The translations under genes and the position numbers were made by a program. 6,736 nucleotides of DNA from Rhodobiaceae bacterium (GTDB lineage: Bacteria; Pseudomonadota; Alphaproteobacteria; Micropepsales; Micropepsaceae), in the NCBI GenBank assembly GCA_009885515.1, contig VFKO01000192.1, positions 1 to 6,736 of the forward strand, given 5' to 3'. The notes under the pieces were generated by a model that saw only the letters and a list, made by a program, of their open reading frames with translations, was not told the DNA's origin and did not search any database. Position 1 is the stretch's first letter, and every line of letters starts with the position of its first letter. Below, in pieces: positions 1 to 6,242 of this stretch.

Positions 1-1976
1 ATGCGTGCCTTGATCGGCATCGTCCAGGCGTTGCTGACGCCGGGGAATTGCAAACTCGCGTCCATTTCGGCGATGAGTTTGTCAGTGGTCATGCCGGGGC
101 GCCATTCGCCTTCGGGCTTGAGATTGACGATTGTCTCAAACATTTCGAGCGGCGCCGGATCGGTTGCCGTTGCGGCGCGGCCGGCTTTGCCAAAGACGGA
201 GGCCACTTCGGGGAACGATTTGATGATCTTGTTCTGCGTCTGGAGGAGTTCGGCGGCTTTGGTGACCGACAGGCCGGGCAAAGTGGTTGGCATGTAGAGC
301 AGCGTGCCTTCATTCAGGGCGGGCATGAACTCGGAGCCGATGCGCGAGAGCGGCCAAGCCGATAGTGCAAGAACGATTGCGGCCACCGCCACGGTCGCGA
401 CGCGCGCTTTCAGCACGGCGCGAATGATGGGGCGGTAAAACGCGATCAGCACGCGGTTGACGGGATTCTCGCTTTCGCTGCGAATGTGTCCCTTTATGAA
501 CAGGACCATCAGTGCCGGGACCAGTGTCACGGACAGCAAGGCGGCGGCTGCCATGGCAAATGTCTTGGTGGCGGCTAAGGGGTGAAACAGGCGGCCTTCC
601 TGCGCCTCGAGCGCGAAGATCGGCAGGAACGATACGGTGATGATGAGCAGGCTGAAGAACAGCGACGGCCCCACTTCAATGGCGGCGTCGATCACGGCTT
701 GCGTCCGGCTTTCGCCTGACTTCATCCGCTCTATATGTTTGTGTGCGTTTTCGATCATGACGATGGCGGCGTCGACCATGGCGCCGATGGCAATTGCGAT
801 GCCGCCGAGGCTCATGATGTTGGAACTCAGGCCCAGGACTTTCATGCCGGCAAAGGCTAGCAGCACGCCGACGGGCAGCATGATGATGGCTACCAGTGCG
901 CTGCGCACATGCAGGAGGAAGAAGATGCAGACGAGGGCGACGATGAGGCTTTCTTCCGTCAGCGTGCGCTCGAGCGTTGCTATCGCGCGGTTGATCAGGT
1001 CCGAGCGGTCGTAGACCGGGGTGATGCGCGTGCCTTCGGGCAGGCTGGGCAAGATGCCGTCGAGCGCCGTCTTTGCTGCCGCGATGACGTCGATCGTGTT
1101 GGCGCCCTGGCGTTGGGCGACGATGCCCGACGTGACCTCGCCTTCGCCGTTAAGTTCGGCGACGCCGCGCCGCTCGTCCGGACCGATCTCGACGCGCGCC
1201 ACGTCACGGATCGTCACCGGAACGCCGTTCGCCGACTTCAACATGATCTGACCGATGTCATCGGCACCCTTGAGATAGCCGCGGCCGCGCACCGCGTGCT
1301 CGGTCTCGCTGAGTTCCACCACGCGCCCGCCGACGTCGCGATTGGAAGCGGCGATGGCCTTGCGCACATCGTCGAGCGACAGGTCCAGAGCCAGCAAGCG
1401 CCTGGGATCGACGACGACGTTGTATTGCTTGACCAGGCCGCCGACGCTTGAGACTTCAGCGACGCCTGAGGCTTTGGCGGCGGCAAAGCGTACGTACCAA
1501 TCCTGCAGGGTTCGCGTTTCGGCGAGGTTCAGGGTTGGGTGCTCGATGGCGTATTGATAGACCCAGCCCACGCCGGTCGCGTCGGGTCCCAAGGCCGGCG
1601 TGACGCCTGCGGGCAAGCGCCTGGCTGCGGCGTTCAGATATTCGAGGACGCGGCTGCGGGCCCAATAGAGATCGACGCCGTCTTCGAAAATCACATAGAC
1701 GAAACTGACCCCGAAATACGAAAAGCCGCGCACGGCGCGCGACTTTGGCACGCTCAACATCGCGGTGGTCAGAGGATAGGTGACCTGATCCTCGACCACC
1801 TGCGGTGCCTGCCCCGGAAACTCGGTGTAGATGATGACCTGCGTGTCCGAGAGATCGGGGATGGCGTCGACCGGCGTCGTCAGTAGGGCATAGACCCCGG
1901 CGAATATCGCCAGTGCCGTGCCGATCATCACCAGCATGATGTTTCCCGCCGACCAGCGGATAACGGCCGAGATCAT
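1..1976 (-). CDS. cusA: CusA-type copper/silver RND efflux pump (partial, C-terminus beyond window)
   Basis: Inner-membrane pump of the heavy-metal RND family that exports Cu(I)/Ag(I) using the proton gradient, working with CusB and an outer-membrane channel. 658 codons are visible, about 60% of a roughly 1,040-residue family member; the rest lies left of the window. Seen: first membrane helix near residues 12-32, a large periplasmic loop with TPVDAIPDLSD and GPDATGVGW, helices 2-4 near 343-407, and GAMVD with Asp402, matching the proton-relay Asp405 of E. coli CusA as I recall it. Met562 (LLYMP) and Met612 (PLEM) are 50 residues apart, like the copper-ligand Met573 and Met623 of E. coli CusA; the third ligand would fall just outside, near 661. 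The start ATG overlaps the cusB stop (ATGA), suggesting coupled translation. No frameshift is seen. The metal ligands favour Cu/Ag over the Zn/Co/Cd (CzcA) type. Confidence 0.96.
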   Translation of the reverse strand, partial: MISAVIRWSAGNIMLVMIGTALAIFAGVYALLTTPVDAIPDLSDTQVIIYTEFPGQAPQVVEDQVTYPLTTAMLSVPKSRAVRGFSYFGVSFVYVIFEDGVDLYWARSRVLEYLNAAARRLPAGVTPALGPDATGVGWVYQYAIEHPTLNLAETRTLQDWYVRFAAAKASGVAEVSSVGGLVKQYNVVVDPRRLLALDLSLDDVRKAIAASNRDVGGRVVELSETEHAVRGRGYLKGADDIGQIMLKSANGVPVTIRDVARVEIGPDERRGVAELNGEGEVTSGIVAQRQGANTIDVIAAAKTALDGILPSLPEGTRITPVYDRSDLINRAIATLERTLTEESLIVALVCIFFLLHVRSALVAIIMLPVGVLLAFAGMKVLGLSSNIMSLGGIAIAIGAMVDAAIVMIENAHKHIERMKSGESRTQAVIDAAIEVGPSLFFSLLIITVSFLPIFALEAQEGRLFHPLAATKTFAMAAAALLSVTLVPALMVLFIKGHIRSESENPVNRVLIAFYRPIIRAVLKARVATVAVAAIVLALSAWPLSRIGSEFMPALNEGTLLYMPTTLPGLSVTKAAELLQTQNKIIKSFPEVASVFGKAGRAATATDPAPLEMFETIVNLKPEGEWRPGMTTDKLIAEMDASLQFPGVSNAWTMPIKAR

Positions 1977-3340
1977 GGTTTGAAGCTCTGCAAGGCCGCG
2001 CGCAGATTGCTTTCGGCGTCGATCAGAAAGGTCGCCGAGGTGACGACGGTCTCGCCTTCTTTGAGGCCGCTCATGACTTCGACCAAGCCATTGGCGCGGC
2101 GGCCGGCCGTGACGGCGCGCGGTTCGAAGAGGCCCTCGCCGCGCGCGATCAGCACGATCTGGCGTGCGCCGGAGTCAATCAGAGCGCTGTCCGGCACGGT
2201 GAGGACAGGGTTGCCCGCAGGCGCTGAAACGTCGACCGAAGCGAACATGCCGGGCAGCAAAAGGCCGTCCTGGTTGGCAAGTTCGATGCGCAGTTTGGCG
2301 GTGCGCGTTGTCATGGAGACTTCGGGATAGACGAAGGTAACTTTGCCTTCGAATGTCTTGCCGGGCCAGGCGTTCAGTGTGATGCGCGCGCTGGCTCCGC
2401 GCCTGGCAATGCCGAGCGATAGTTCAGGTGCGTCGGCGATCACCCAAATGCTGGACAGATCAGCGATGCGATAAAGCACCGTGCCTTCTTCGGCGTGCAG
2501 GCCTTCGACGGCCGCTTTCTCGAGCACGGTTCCACTGTGCTGTGCTACCCAAGTGATATGGCCGCTGGGCTGGCGTGTGTGGATCAGGCGTGCAATTTCA
2601 GAGTCCGGAACTTCGTAGAGGCGCAAGCGCTGATAGGCGGAAGATTCGGACCTGGCGTTGGTTCGGGCGTAAACGTCTCCAAGTTCCTGTGAAATTTCTT
2701 TGGCGCCGAGTGCAAGGGCCAGTGTCGTTTCCTGCTGCAGGATAAAAGGGCTGTGGATGTCGAACAGCGGTTGGCCTGCCCGAACCTTCTCACCGGTGGC
2801 CGCAACGTGCAGCTTTGCTATCCAGGCTTTGAACTTCAGGCTGACAACGCTTTGCCGTCTCTCGTCCGCTGTCACCGTGCCGCTAAGCAGCACGCTTTCG
2901 TTGAGGACGCGGCGTTTGGCGATGGCGGTGCGCACACCCAGGCGCTGAACCCTGTCGAGGCTGATCTTCACCGTGCCGGGCTCGTCTGTTTCATCTGTGT
3001 AGACGGGGATGTAATCCATTCCCATCGAGTCTTTTTTCGGGGTTGGCGACGTGTCGGCCAGGCCCATCGGATTGCGGTAGTACTTGACCTGCCGTTGCGG
3101 TTTTTGTGCAGGTTCGCCGGGTGCGCGCACGGCCACGAAGTCGCGTCCTTGCGCATCTTTTTTGGGCACGGCCGAGAATTCCGACGCGCCGGAGGGGGCC
3201 TGATAATATAGAACGCGCCCGGTTTGTTCAGTCGCGGTCCGGTTTGGCATGTCGTTGTGTGCGGGCCACAACCACCACGCAGCGCCACCGGCCGCGATCA
3301 GCGCAAGCGCTGAGGCGGCCCATATCGATGTGTTGCGCAT
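1973..3340 (-). CDS. cusB: CusB-type periplasmic adaptor (membrane fusion protein) with tandem heavy-metal-binding domains
   Basis: Adaptor of the tripartite Cu/Ag efflux complex, linking the CusA pump to an outer-membrane channel and probably passing metal to the pump. 455 residues. An N-terminal hydrophobic segment (about 5-25) anchors or exports it. Two short heavy-metal-binding domains follow: residues 43-71 and 86-114. The second is canonical (YYRNPMG, then PKKDSMGMDY), with Met92, Met106 and Met108; in the first these positions are Ser50, Gln64 and Arg66. Next come the barrel-sandwich/lipoyl-like region (about 165-300, with AATGEKVRAGQPLFDIHSP), the beta-barrel (about 300-375, with LLPGMFASV) and the membrane-proximal domain (about 378-445, with LKEGETVVTSATFLIDAES). 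It starts 4 nt after the upstream lipoprotein gene and overlaps cusA by 4 nt. No strong Shine-Dalgarno is visible, consistent with translational coupling. Confidence 0.96.
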   Translation of the reverse strand: MRNTSIWAASALALIAAGGAAWWLWPAHNDMPNRTATEQTGRVLYYQAPSGASEFSAVPKKDAQGRDFVAVRAPGEPAQKPQRQVKYYRNPMGLADTSPTPKKDSMGMDYIPVYTDETDEPGTVKISLDRVQRLGVRTAIAKRRVLNESVLLSGTVTADERRQSVVSLKFKAWIAKLHVAATGEKVRAGQPLFDIHSPFILQQETTLALALGAKEISQELGDVYARTNARSESSAYQRLRLYEVPDSEIARLIHTRQPSGHITWVAQHSGTVLEKAAVEGLHAEEGTVLYRIADLSSIWVIADAPELSLGIARRGASARITLNAWPGKTFEGKVTFVYPEVSMTTRTAKLRIELANQDGLLLPGMFASVDVSAPAGNPVLTVPDSALIDSGARQIVLIARGEGLFEPRAVTAGRRANGLVEVMSGLKEGETVVTSATFLIDAESNLRAALQSFKP

Positions 3341-3344
3341 GGGA

Positions 3345-3746
3345 TCACTGTGCCGTTACGACGACTGAGCCGCTGACGGTCTCGGCCTCGCCTTGCACTT
3401 TGGCGCTGAGTTTTAGTTCCCAACGGCCCGCCATTGTCGGTGCGACGCTAAAGCGATAAATCCCGGGCGCGGGCGAGCCCTGCGCGCTGACGGGAGCGGT
3501 CATGCCACCCATGCCGTCGGGCTCCATGTCAAAGCGCGTCTCGAAGATCACGGCGTTTACAACCGGTTTTCCAGAGGGCTGATGGAGCAGGCGCACATCA
3601 ATGATGGCCTCGCCCGCCATCGAGATTTCGCTTTGAACGGTTGAAAACACATAGGGCGATGCGGGCTTGCCGCAGGCGCTGAGTGAGACGAGCGCAACAA
3701 TTGCGGCGGCGATGGACGCGATGCGTCCGGAAATTGAGAAAGTCAT
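3345..3746 (-). CDS. FixH/YtkA-like lipoprotein of the copper efflux operon
   Basis: Probable periplasm-facing lipoprotein of 133 residues with a beta-sandwich of the FixH/YtkA-like type; exact function unknown. Seen: a lipoprotein signal with a hydrophobic stretch at about 8-22 and a lipobox LSAC with Cys25, then a domain that ends with the typical PGIYRFSVAPTMAGRWELKL segment. A Met-rich turn (MEPDGMGGM) before that segment could bind Cu(I), which is inference. The ATG at 3744-3746 is preferred: it gives a normal lipoprotein signal and has GGA about 8 nt upstream. The frame could extend to a TTG at 3776, adding ten charged residues that fit a signal peptide poorly. It lies 4 nt upstream of cusB and 72 nt downstream of the Cys-rich gene. 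Related small proteins are common beside RND metal-efflux genes, so a metal-handling or assembly role is likely, but the family assignment rests on pattern recognition. Confidence 0.8.
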   Translation of the reverse strand: MTFSISGRIASIAAAIVALVSLSACGKPASPYVFSTVQSEISMAGEAIIDVRLLHQPSGKPVVNAVIFETRFDMEPDGMGGMTAPVSAQGSPAPGIYRFSVAPTMAGRWELKLSAKVQGEAETVSGSVVVTAQ

Positions 3747-3779
3747 TTTTCGATTCCATGTCCGATAGACAGTCAACGA

Positions 3780-3802
3780 GTCCTGCCGTGAAGGGGCAGG
3801 AC
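3780..3802. repeat. Perfect 8-bp inverted repeat (hairpin) between the first two operon genes
   Basis: GTCCTGCC (3780-3787) and GGCAGGAC (3795-3802) are perfect complements separated by 7 nt. It lies in the 72-nt gap between the Cys-rich gene and the lipoprotein gene. Neither strand has a T-run after the stem, so it is not a standard Rho-independent terminator. It could be an mRNA stability or processing element that sets the ratio of the first protein to the rest, or a protein-binding palindrome. The structure is certain; its function is not. Confidence 0.55.
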
Positions 3803-3818
3803 GGTCACTTGCAAAAAC

Positions 3819-4181
3819 TCAGACAGGAAATGAGCGAGGTGGTGGCGTGTCGGGCGGGCGCGCGAACGCAAGCGGCGAATTCGTGCAAAGCGCCAGCGCG
3901 CGTGCGGGAAGCGTTTGAGGCGCGAACGCCGCTGTTGATGGCGTGATCGAAACCATCACGCCGGCGCAGTGGCCCTGGCACGGTTGTTGTTCGCCGTCGC
4001 CTTCACAATGATTGCACGGCGTGTCGCACGGTGCCTTCTGGCCGTGCGCCATGGACGCGTGGCTTTGTACCTTGCCGGGCATGCATTCGGCGAACGCTGT
4101 TGCAGCCGGCGCAAAGGCGAGCGCCACCGTCAGCCACAGGCTGAGGATCCATTTTGCTGTCGATGAGCGGTGCCGCATCAT
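3819..4181 (-). CDS. Small secreted Cys/His-rich protein, first gene of the copper efflux operon
   Basis: Not assigned to a named family. The 120-residue product has a clear Sec signal peptide: basic start (MMRHRSSTAK), hydrophobic core at about 11-25 and a likely cleavage after AFA (residue 31). The mature part (about 89 residues) has seven Cys: 33, 52, 56, 59, 68, 72 and 99. Five form a cluster C-x3-C-x2-C-x8-C-x3-C with His58 and His71 inside it; His41, His46, Met34 and Met44 precede it. The tail is Pro-rich (ARPPDTPPPRS). Such a cluster fits periplasmic metal binding, or disulfides; neither is shown. Two adjacent ATGs (4181 and 4178) are possible starts, with AGG about 8 nt before the first. 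It leads the operon and is divergent from argJ. It resembles the small uncharacterised ORFs (DUF2946-like) often found ahead of metal-efflux genes, but that link is tentative. Confidence 0.72.
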   Translation of the reverse strand: MMRHRSSTAKWILSLWLTVALAFAPAATAFAECMPGKVQSHASMAHGQKAPCDTPCNHCEGDGEQQPCQGHCAGVMVSITPSTAAFAPQTLPARALALCTNSPLAFARPPDTPPPRSFPV

Positions 4182-4280
4182 TGGAACCTACTACACACCA
4201 AGGATGCTAGAACATTGTTAAAGCCGGAAATCGTCTATGACTGGCGTCACATTGCTGCGATACCGATATGAGGGGATCAG

Positions 4281-4304
4281 TTCGTTAACGATGTAAGTTA
4301 CGAA
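4281..4304. promoter_or_regulatory. Imperfect 24-bp dyad, possible operator between the efflux operon and argJ
   Basis: TTCGTTAAC (4281-4289) faces GTTACGAA (4297-4304), complementary apart from a single-base bulge. Two smaller palindromes are nested inside: CGTTAACG (4283-4290) and GTAAGTTAC (4293-4301). The position, about 100 bp upstream of the Cys-rich gene and about 115 bp upstream of argJ, suits a regulator site, but it matches no CueR, CusR or ArgR box that I can recall with confidence. Confidence 0.3.
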
Positions 4305-4324
4305 TCCGCTGAAATCTGCCATTC

Positions 4325-4353
4325 TTGACCGGTTGTAATAGGACGGGTACTGA
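4325..4353 (+). promoter_or_regulatory. Candidate promoter for argJ-mutT
   Basis: TTGACC at 4325-4330, preceded by C (CTTGAC is the typical alphaproteobacterial -35), then a 17-nt spacer and TACTGA at 4348-4353 as a weak -10. This would start transcription about 60 nt before the argJ ATG. An alternative is CTGAAA (4309-4314) with TGTAAT (4334-4339), which has a better -10 but a 19-nt spacer. Only one of the two is likely to be real. Confidence 0.3.
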
Positions 4354-4418
4354 CAATTGTAGTTGTGCGGAGTCGCTGGCACGGGTTGTCGTCAGGGCTT
4401 ACGCGAAAGGGACGTGCT

Positions 4419-5735
4419 ATGGCCCCGACTGTGGGCAAGACTTTGAAGGATAAGGCTTTAGCCAAATCTGTGCCGGAAGCGGCCCCCAAGGCCGCTAAAG
4501 ACTTGCATCCGGTTTCTCCGCTTGCGCCCAAGTCTTTGGCAAAGTTGCCTCCCATTTCGGGTGTGCGCCTTGCTGCGGGTGCTGCCGGCATTCGTTATGA
4601 GGGCCGTACGGACGTGCTGATGGCCGTCCTGGCGCCGGGTACGGCGGTCGCCGGAGTGTTGACGAAATCCAAGACATCGTCGGCGCCGGTCGATTGGTGC
4701 CGCTCGGCGTTGGCGGAAAAATCGGCGCGGGCGCTGGTTGTGAACTCGGGCAATGCCAATGCGTTTACCGGACGCGTTGGTGCGGAGGCGGTCAAAGCGA
4801 CGGCGGACAGCATGGCGGCGCTGGCGGGCTGTAAGCCTCACGAGGTGTTCATTGCCTCAACCGGTGTGATTGGCGAGCCTTTACCTGTCAGGCGCCTGAC
4901 CTCTGTCTTGCCCGAGATCTACGAGAACACCGGAGCGACGGCTTGGGAGCAGGCGGCGCGGGCGATCATGACGACGGATACGTTTCCCAAAATGGCGACG
5001 GCGTCGGCGCTCATCGATGGGCAGATTGTCAAGATCAACGGGATCGCCAAGGGCTCGGGCATGATCGCGCCCGATATGGCGACGTTGCTGAGCTTTGTCT
5101 TTACGGACGCGACGATCCCGCAAGACGTGCTGCAGGCGTTGTTGGTGGCAGGCGTTGAAACCAGTTTCAATTCAATCACTGTCGATGGCGACACATCGAC
5201 AAGCGACACGCTGTTGATGTTTGCGACGGGCAAGGGCGCGCGGCACAACCCGGTGCAGCGGGCCAACGACAAGCGCCTCGATGAGTTCCGGATCAAGCTG
5301 AACGGGTTGCTGCAGGACCTGGCGGTTCAGGTCGTGCGCGACGGTGAGGGCGCGAGCAAACTCATTCGCATCAATGTATCGGGGGCTGAGAGTGCGGCTG
5401 CGGCCCGCAAGATTGCGCTGTCGGTTGCCAATTCGCCGCTGGTGAAAACGGCGATCGCGGGCGGTGATGCCAATTGGGGGCGGGTTGTAATGGCGGTCGG
5501 CAAATCCGGCGAGGCCGCCAATCGCGATAAGCTCTCGATCAAGTTCGGCGGTCACCGTGTGGCGACGATGGGGTTGCGCGACCCCAACTACAGCGAAGCG
5601 CTGATGGTGCGTTACATGCAGCGCGGCGAAGTAGAGATCGATATTGATGTGGGGATTGCCAAGGGTGCTGCCGGGGTTTGGACCTGCGACCTGACGCATG
5701 GTTACATCAACATCAACGGCGACTATCGCAGTTAA
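4419..5735 (+). CDS. argJ: Bifunctional ornithine acetyltransferase / N-acetylglutamate synthase ArgJ
   Basis: Arginine biosynthesis enzyme of the cytoplasm: it moves the acetyl group from N-acetylornithine to glutamate, and in bifunctional forms also makes N-acetylglutamate from acetyl-CoA. The 438-residue product matches the family throughout: SPLAPK near 33-38, RTDVLM, VNSGNANAFTG, ASTGVIGEPL, IMTTDTFPK, then the self-cleavage site KGSGMIAPDMATLL, where Thr222 becomes the N-terminal nucleophile of the beta chain after cleavage from Ala221. Further on are FNSITVDGDTSTSDT, VVRDGEGA, NSPLVKTA, GDANWGRV and the C-terminal INGDYRS. The ATG at 4419 has AAGGGA about 7 nt upstream; an in-frame GTG at 4365 is also open but lacks a good site. 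The first 30 or so residues (Lys/Ala/Pro-rich) extend beyond the usual start of the family. mutT follows after 7 nt. Whether it is mono- or bifunctional cannot be told from sequence alone. Confidence 0.98.
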   Translation: MAPTVGKTLKDKALAKSVPEAAPKAAKDLHPVSPLAPKSLAKLPPISGVRLAAGAAGIRYEGRTDVLMAVLAPGTAVAGVLTKSKTSSAPVDWCRSALAEKSARALVVNSGNANAFTGRVGAEAVKATADSMAALAGCKPHEVFIASTGVIGEPLPVRRLTSVLPEIYENTGATAWEQAARAIMTTDTFPKMATASALIDGQIVKINGIAKGSGMIAPDMATLLSFVFTDATIPQDVLQALLVAGVETSFNSITVDGDTSTSDTLLMFATGKGARHNPVQRANDKRLDEFRIKLNGLLQDLAVQVVRDGEGASKLIRINVSGAESAAAARKIALSVANSPLVKTAIAGGDANWGRVVMAVGKSGEAANRDKLSIKFGGHRVATMGLRDPNYSEALMVRYMQRGEVEIDIDVGIAKGAAGVWTCDLTHGYININGDYRS

Positions 5736-5742
5736 AGCTCTC

Positions 5743-6156
5743 ATGTCCGATCGGAATTTCAAGCTTGTTCTTGTGGCCGCCTGTGCCTTGATCGACAGTG
5801 ATGGCCGCGTGCTTCTGGCGGAGCGCCCAGCCGGCAAATCGATGGCCGGTTTGTGGGAGTTTCCCGGCGGTAAAATCGAAACGGGGGAACGTCCGGAGCA
5901 ATCGCTGATCCGCGAACTCAACGAAGAACTCGGCATCACGGTCAAGGAAGAGTGTCTGGCGCCGTTCGCATTTGCCTCGCATGATTATGGCGATTTTCAC
6001 CTTCTGATGCCGCTTTTCATCTGCAGGCGTTGGGACGGTATGGTGCAGCCGCGCGAAAATCAGCGCCTGGCCTGGGTTCGCCCGCAGGCGTTCAGTCAGT
6101 ATGAAGTGCCCCCTGCGGACCTGCCGTTGATGGCGCAGCTTCGCGATTTTCTGTGA
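5743..6156 (+). CDS. mutT: MutT-type Nudix hydrolase (8-oxo-dGTP diphosphatase)
   Basis: Sanitises the nucleotide pool by hydrolysing 8-oxo-dGTP to the monophosphate, preventing A:T to C:G transversions. The 137-residue product is of normal MutT length. It has the N-terminal strands with VAACALID and GRVLLAERP, the WEFPGGK motif, and a complete Nudix box (G-x5-E-x7-REL-x-EE-x-GI) from Gly43 to Ile65, including the Mg2+-binding glutamates Glu58, Glu61 and Glu62. The C-terminal LAWVRPQAF and PPADLPLM segments are typical of MutT. The ATG at 5743 is chosen because homologous sequence begins there; an earlier ATG at 5698 lies inside argJ and would add 15 unrelated residues. Only 7 nt separate it from the argJ stop and the Shine-Dalgarno is weak, so translation is probably coupled to argJ. 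Related Nudix enzymes with other substrates cannot be fully excluded. Confidence 0.93.
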   Translation: MSDRNFKLVLVAACALIDSDGRVLLAERPAGKSMAGLWEFPGGKIETGERPEQSLIRELNEELGITVKEECLAPFAFASHDYGDFHLLMPLFICRRWDGMVQPRENQRLAWVRPQAFSQYEVPPADLPLMAQLRDFL

Positions 6157-6181
6157 TCTGCATTTGATGAAAATGCGACGT

Positions 6182-6196
6182 TTAAGCTGTCATTAA
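6182..6196. promoter_or_regulatory. Perfect CtrA-type box upstream of the Flp pilin gene
   Basis: TTAA (6182-6185), seven bases, TTAA (6193-6196): the full consensus spacing for the alphaproteobacterial cell-cycle regulator CtrA. It ends 46 nt before the TTG start of the pilin gene, where it could overlap a -35 region as in CtrA-activated promoters. Caulobacter pilA, also an Flp-type pilin gene, is a known CtrA target. The match is seen directly; binding is inferred. Confidence 0.6.
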
Positions 6197-6242
6197 GGGG
6201 ACATGCCCACAGTGGTGCAAACGTCAAGTTGCGAGGTGTCTT

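Noticed and set aside
909..1451. Plus-strand open frame of 180 codons antisense to cusA
   Set aside because: The minus-strand cusA translation matches the RND family throughout; the plus-strand frame is Asp/Arg/Ala-rich, typical of an antisense shadow.
3748..3776. TTGACT at 3771-3776 on the minus strand as an internal promoter for the lipoprotein gene
   Set aside because: A 17-nt spacer leads to TCGAAA, a poor -10 that would lie only 1 nt before the ATG; not credible.
4208..4220. AACA-T-TGTT mini-palindrome upstream of the Cys-rich gene as an operator
   Set aside because: Arms of only four bases; expected by chance in an A/T-rich intergenic stretch.
5172..5945. Long minus-strand open frame of 257 codons antisense to argJ and mutT
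   Set aside because: Both overlapped genes are certain; the antisense product has no family features and reflects high GC content.
6160..6176. Small stem (GCATTT / AAATGC) just after mutT as a terminator
   Set aside because: Only six mostly A-T pairs and no T-run follows; too weak to call as an intrinsic terminator.
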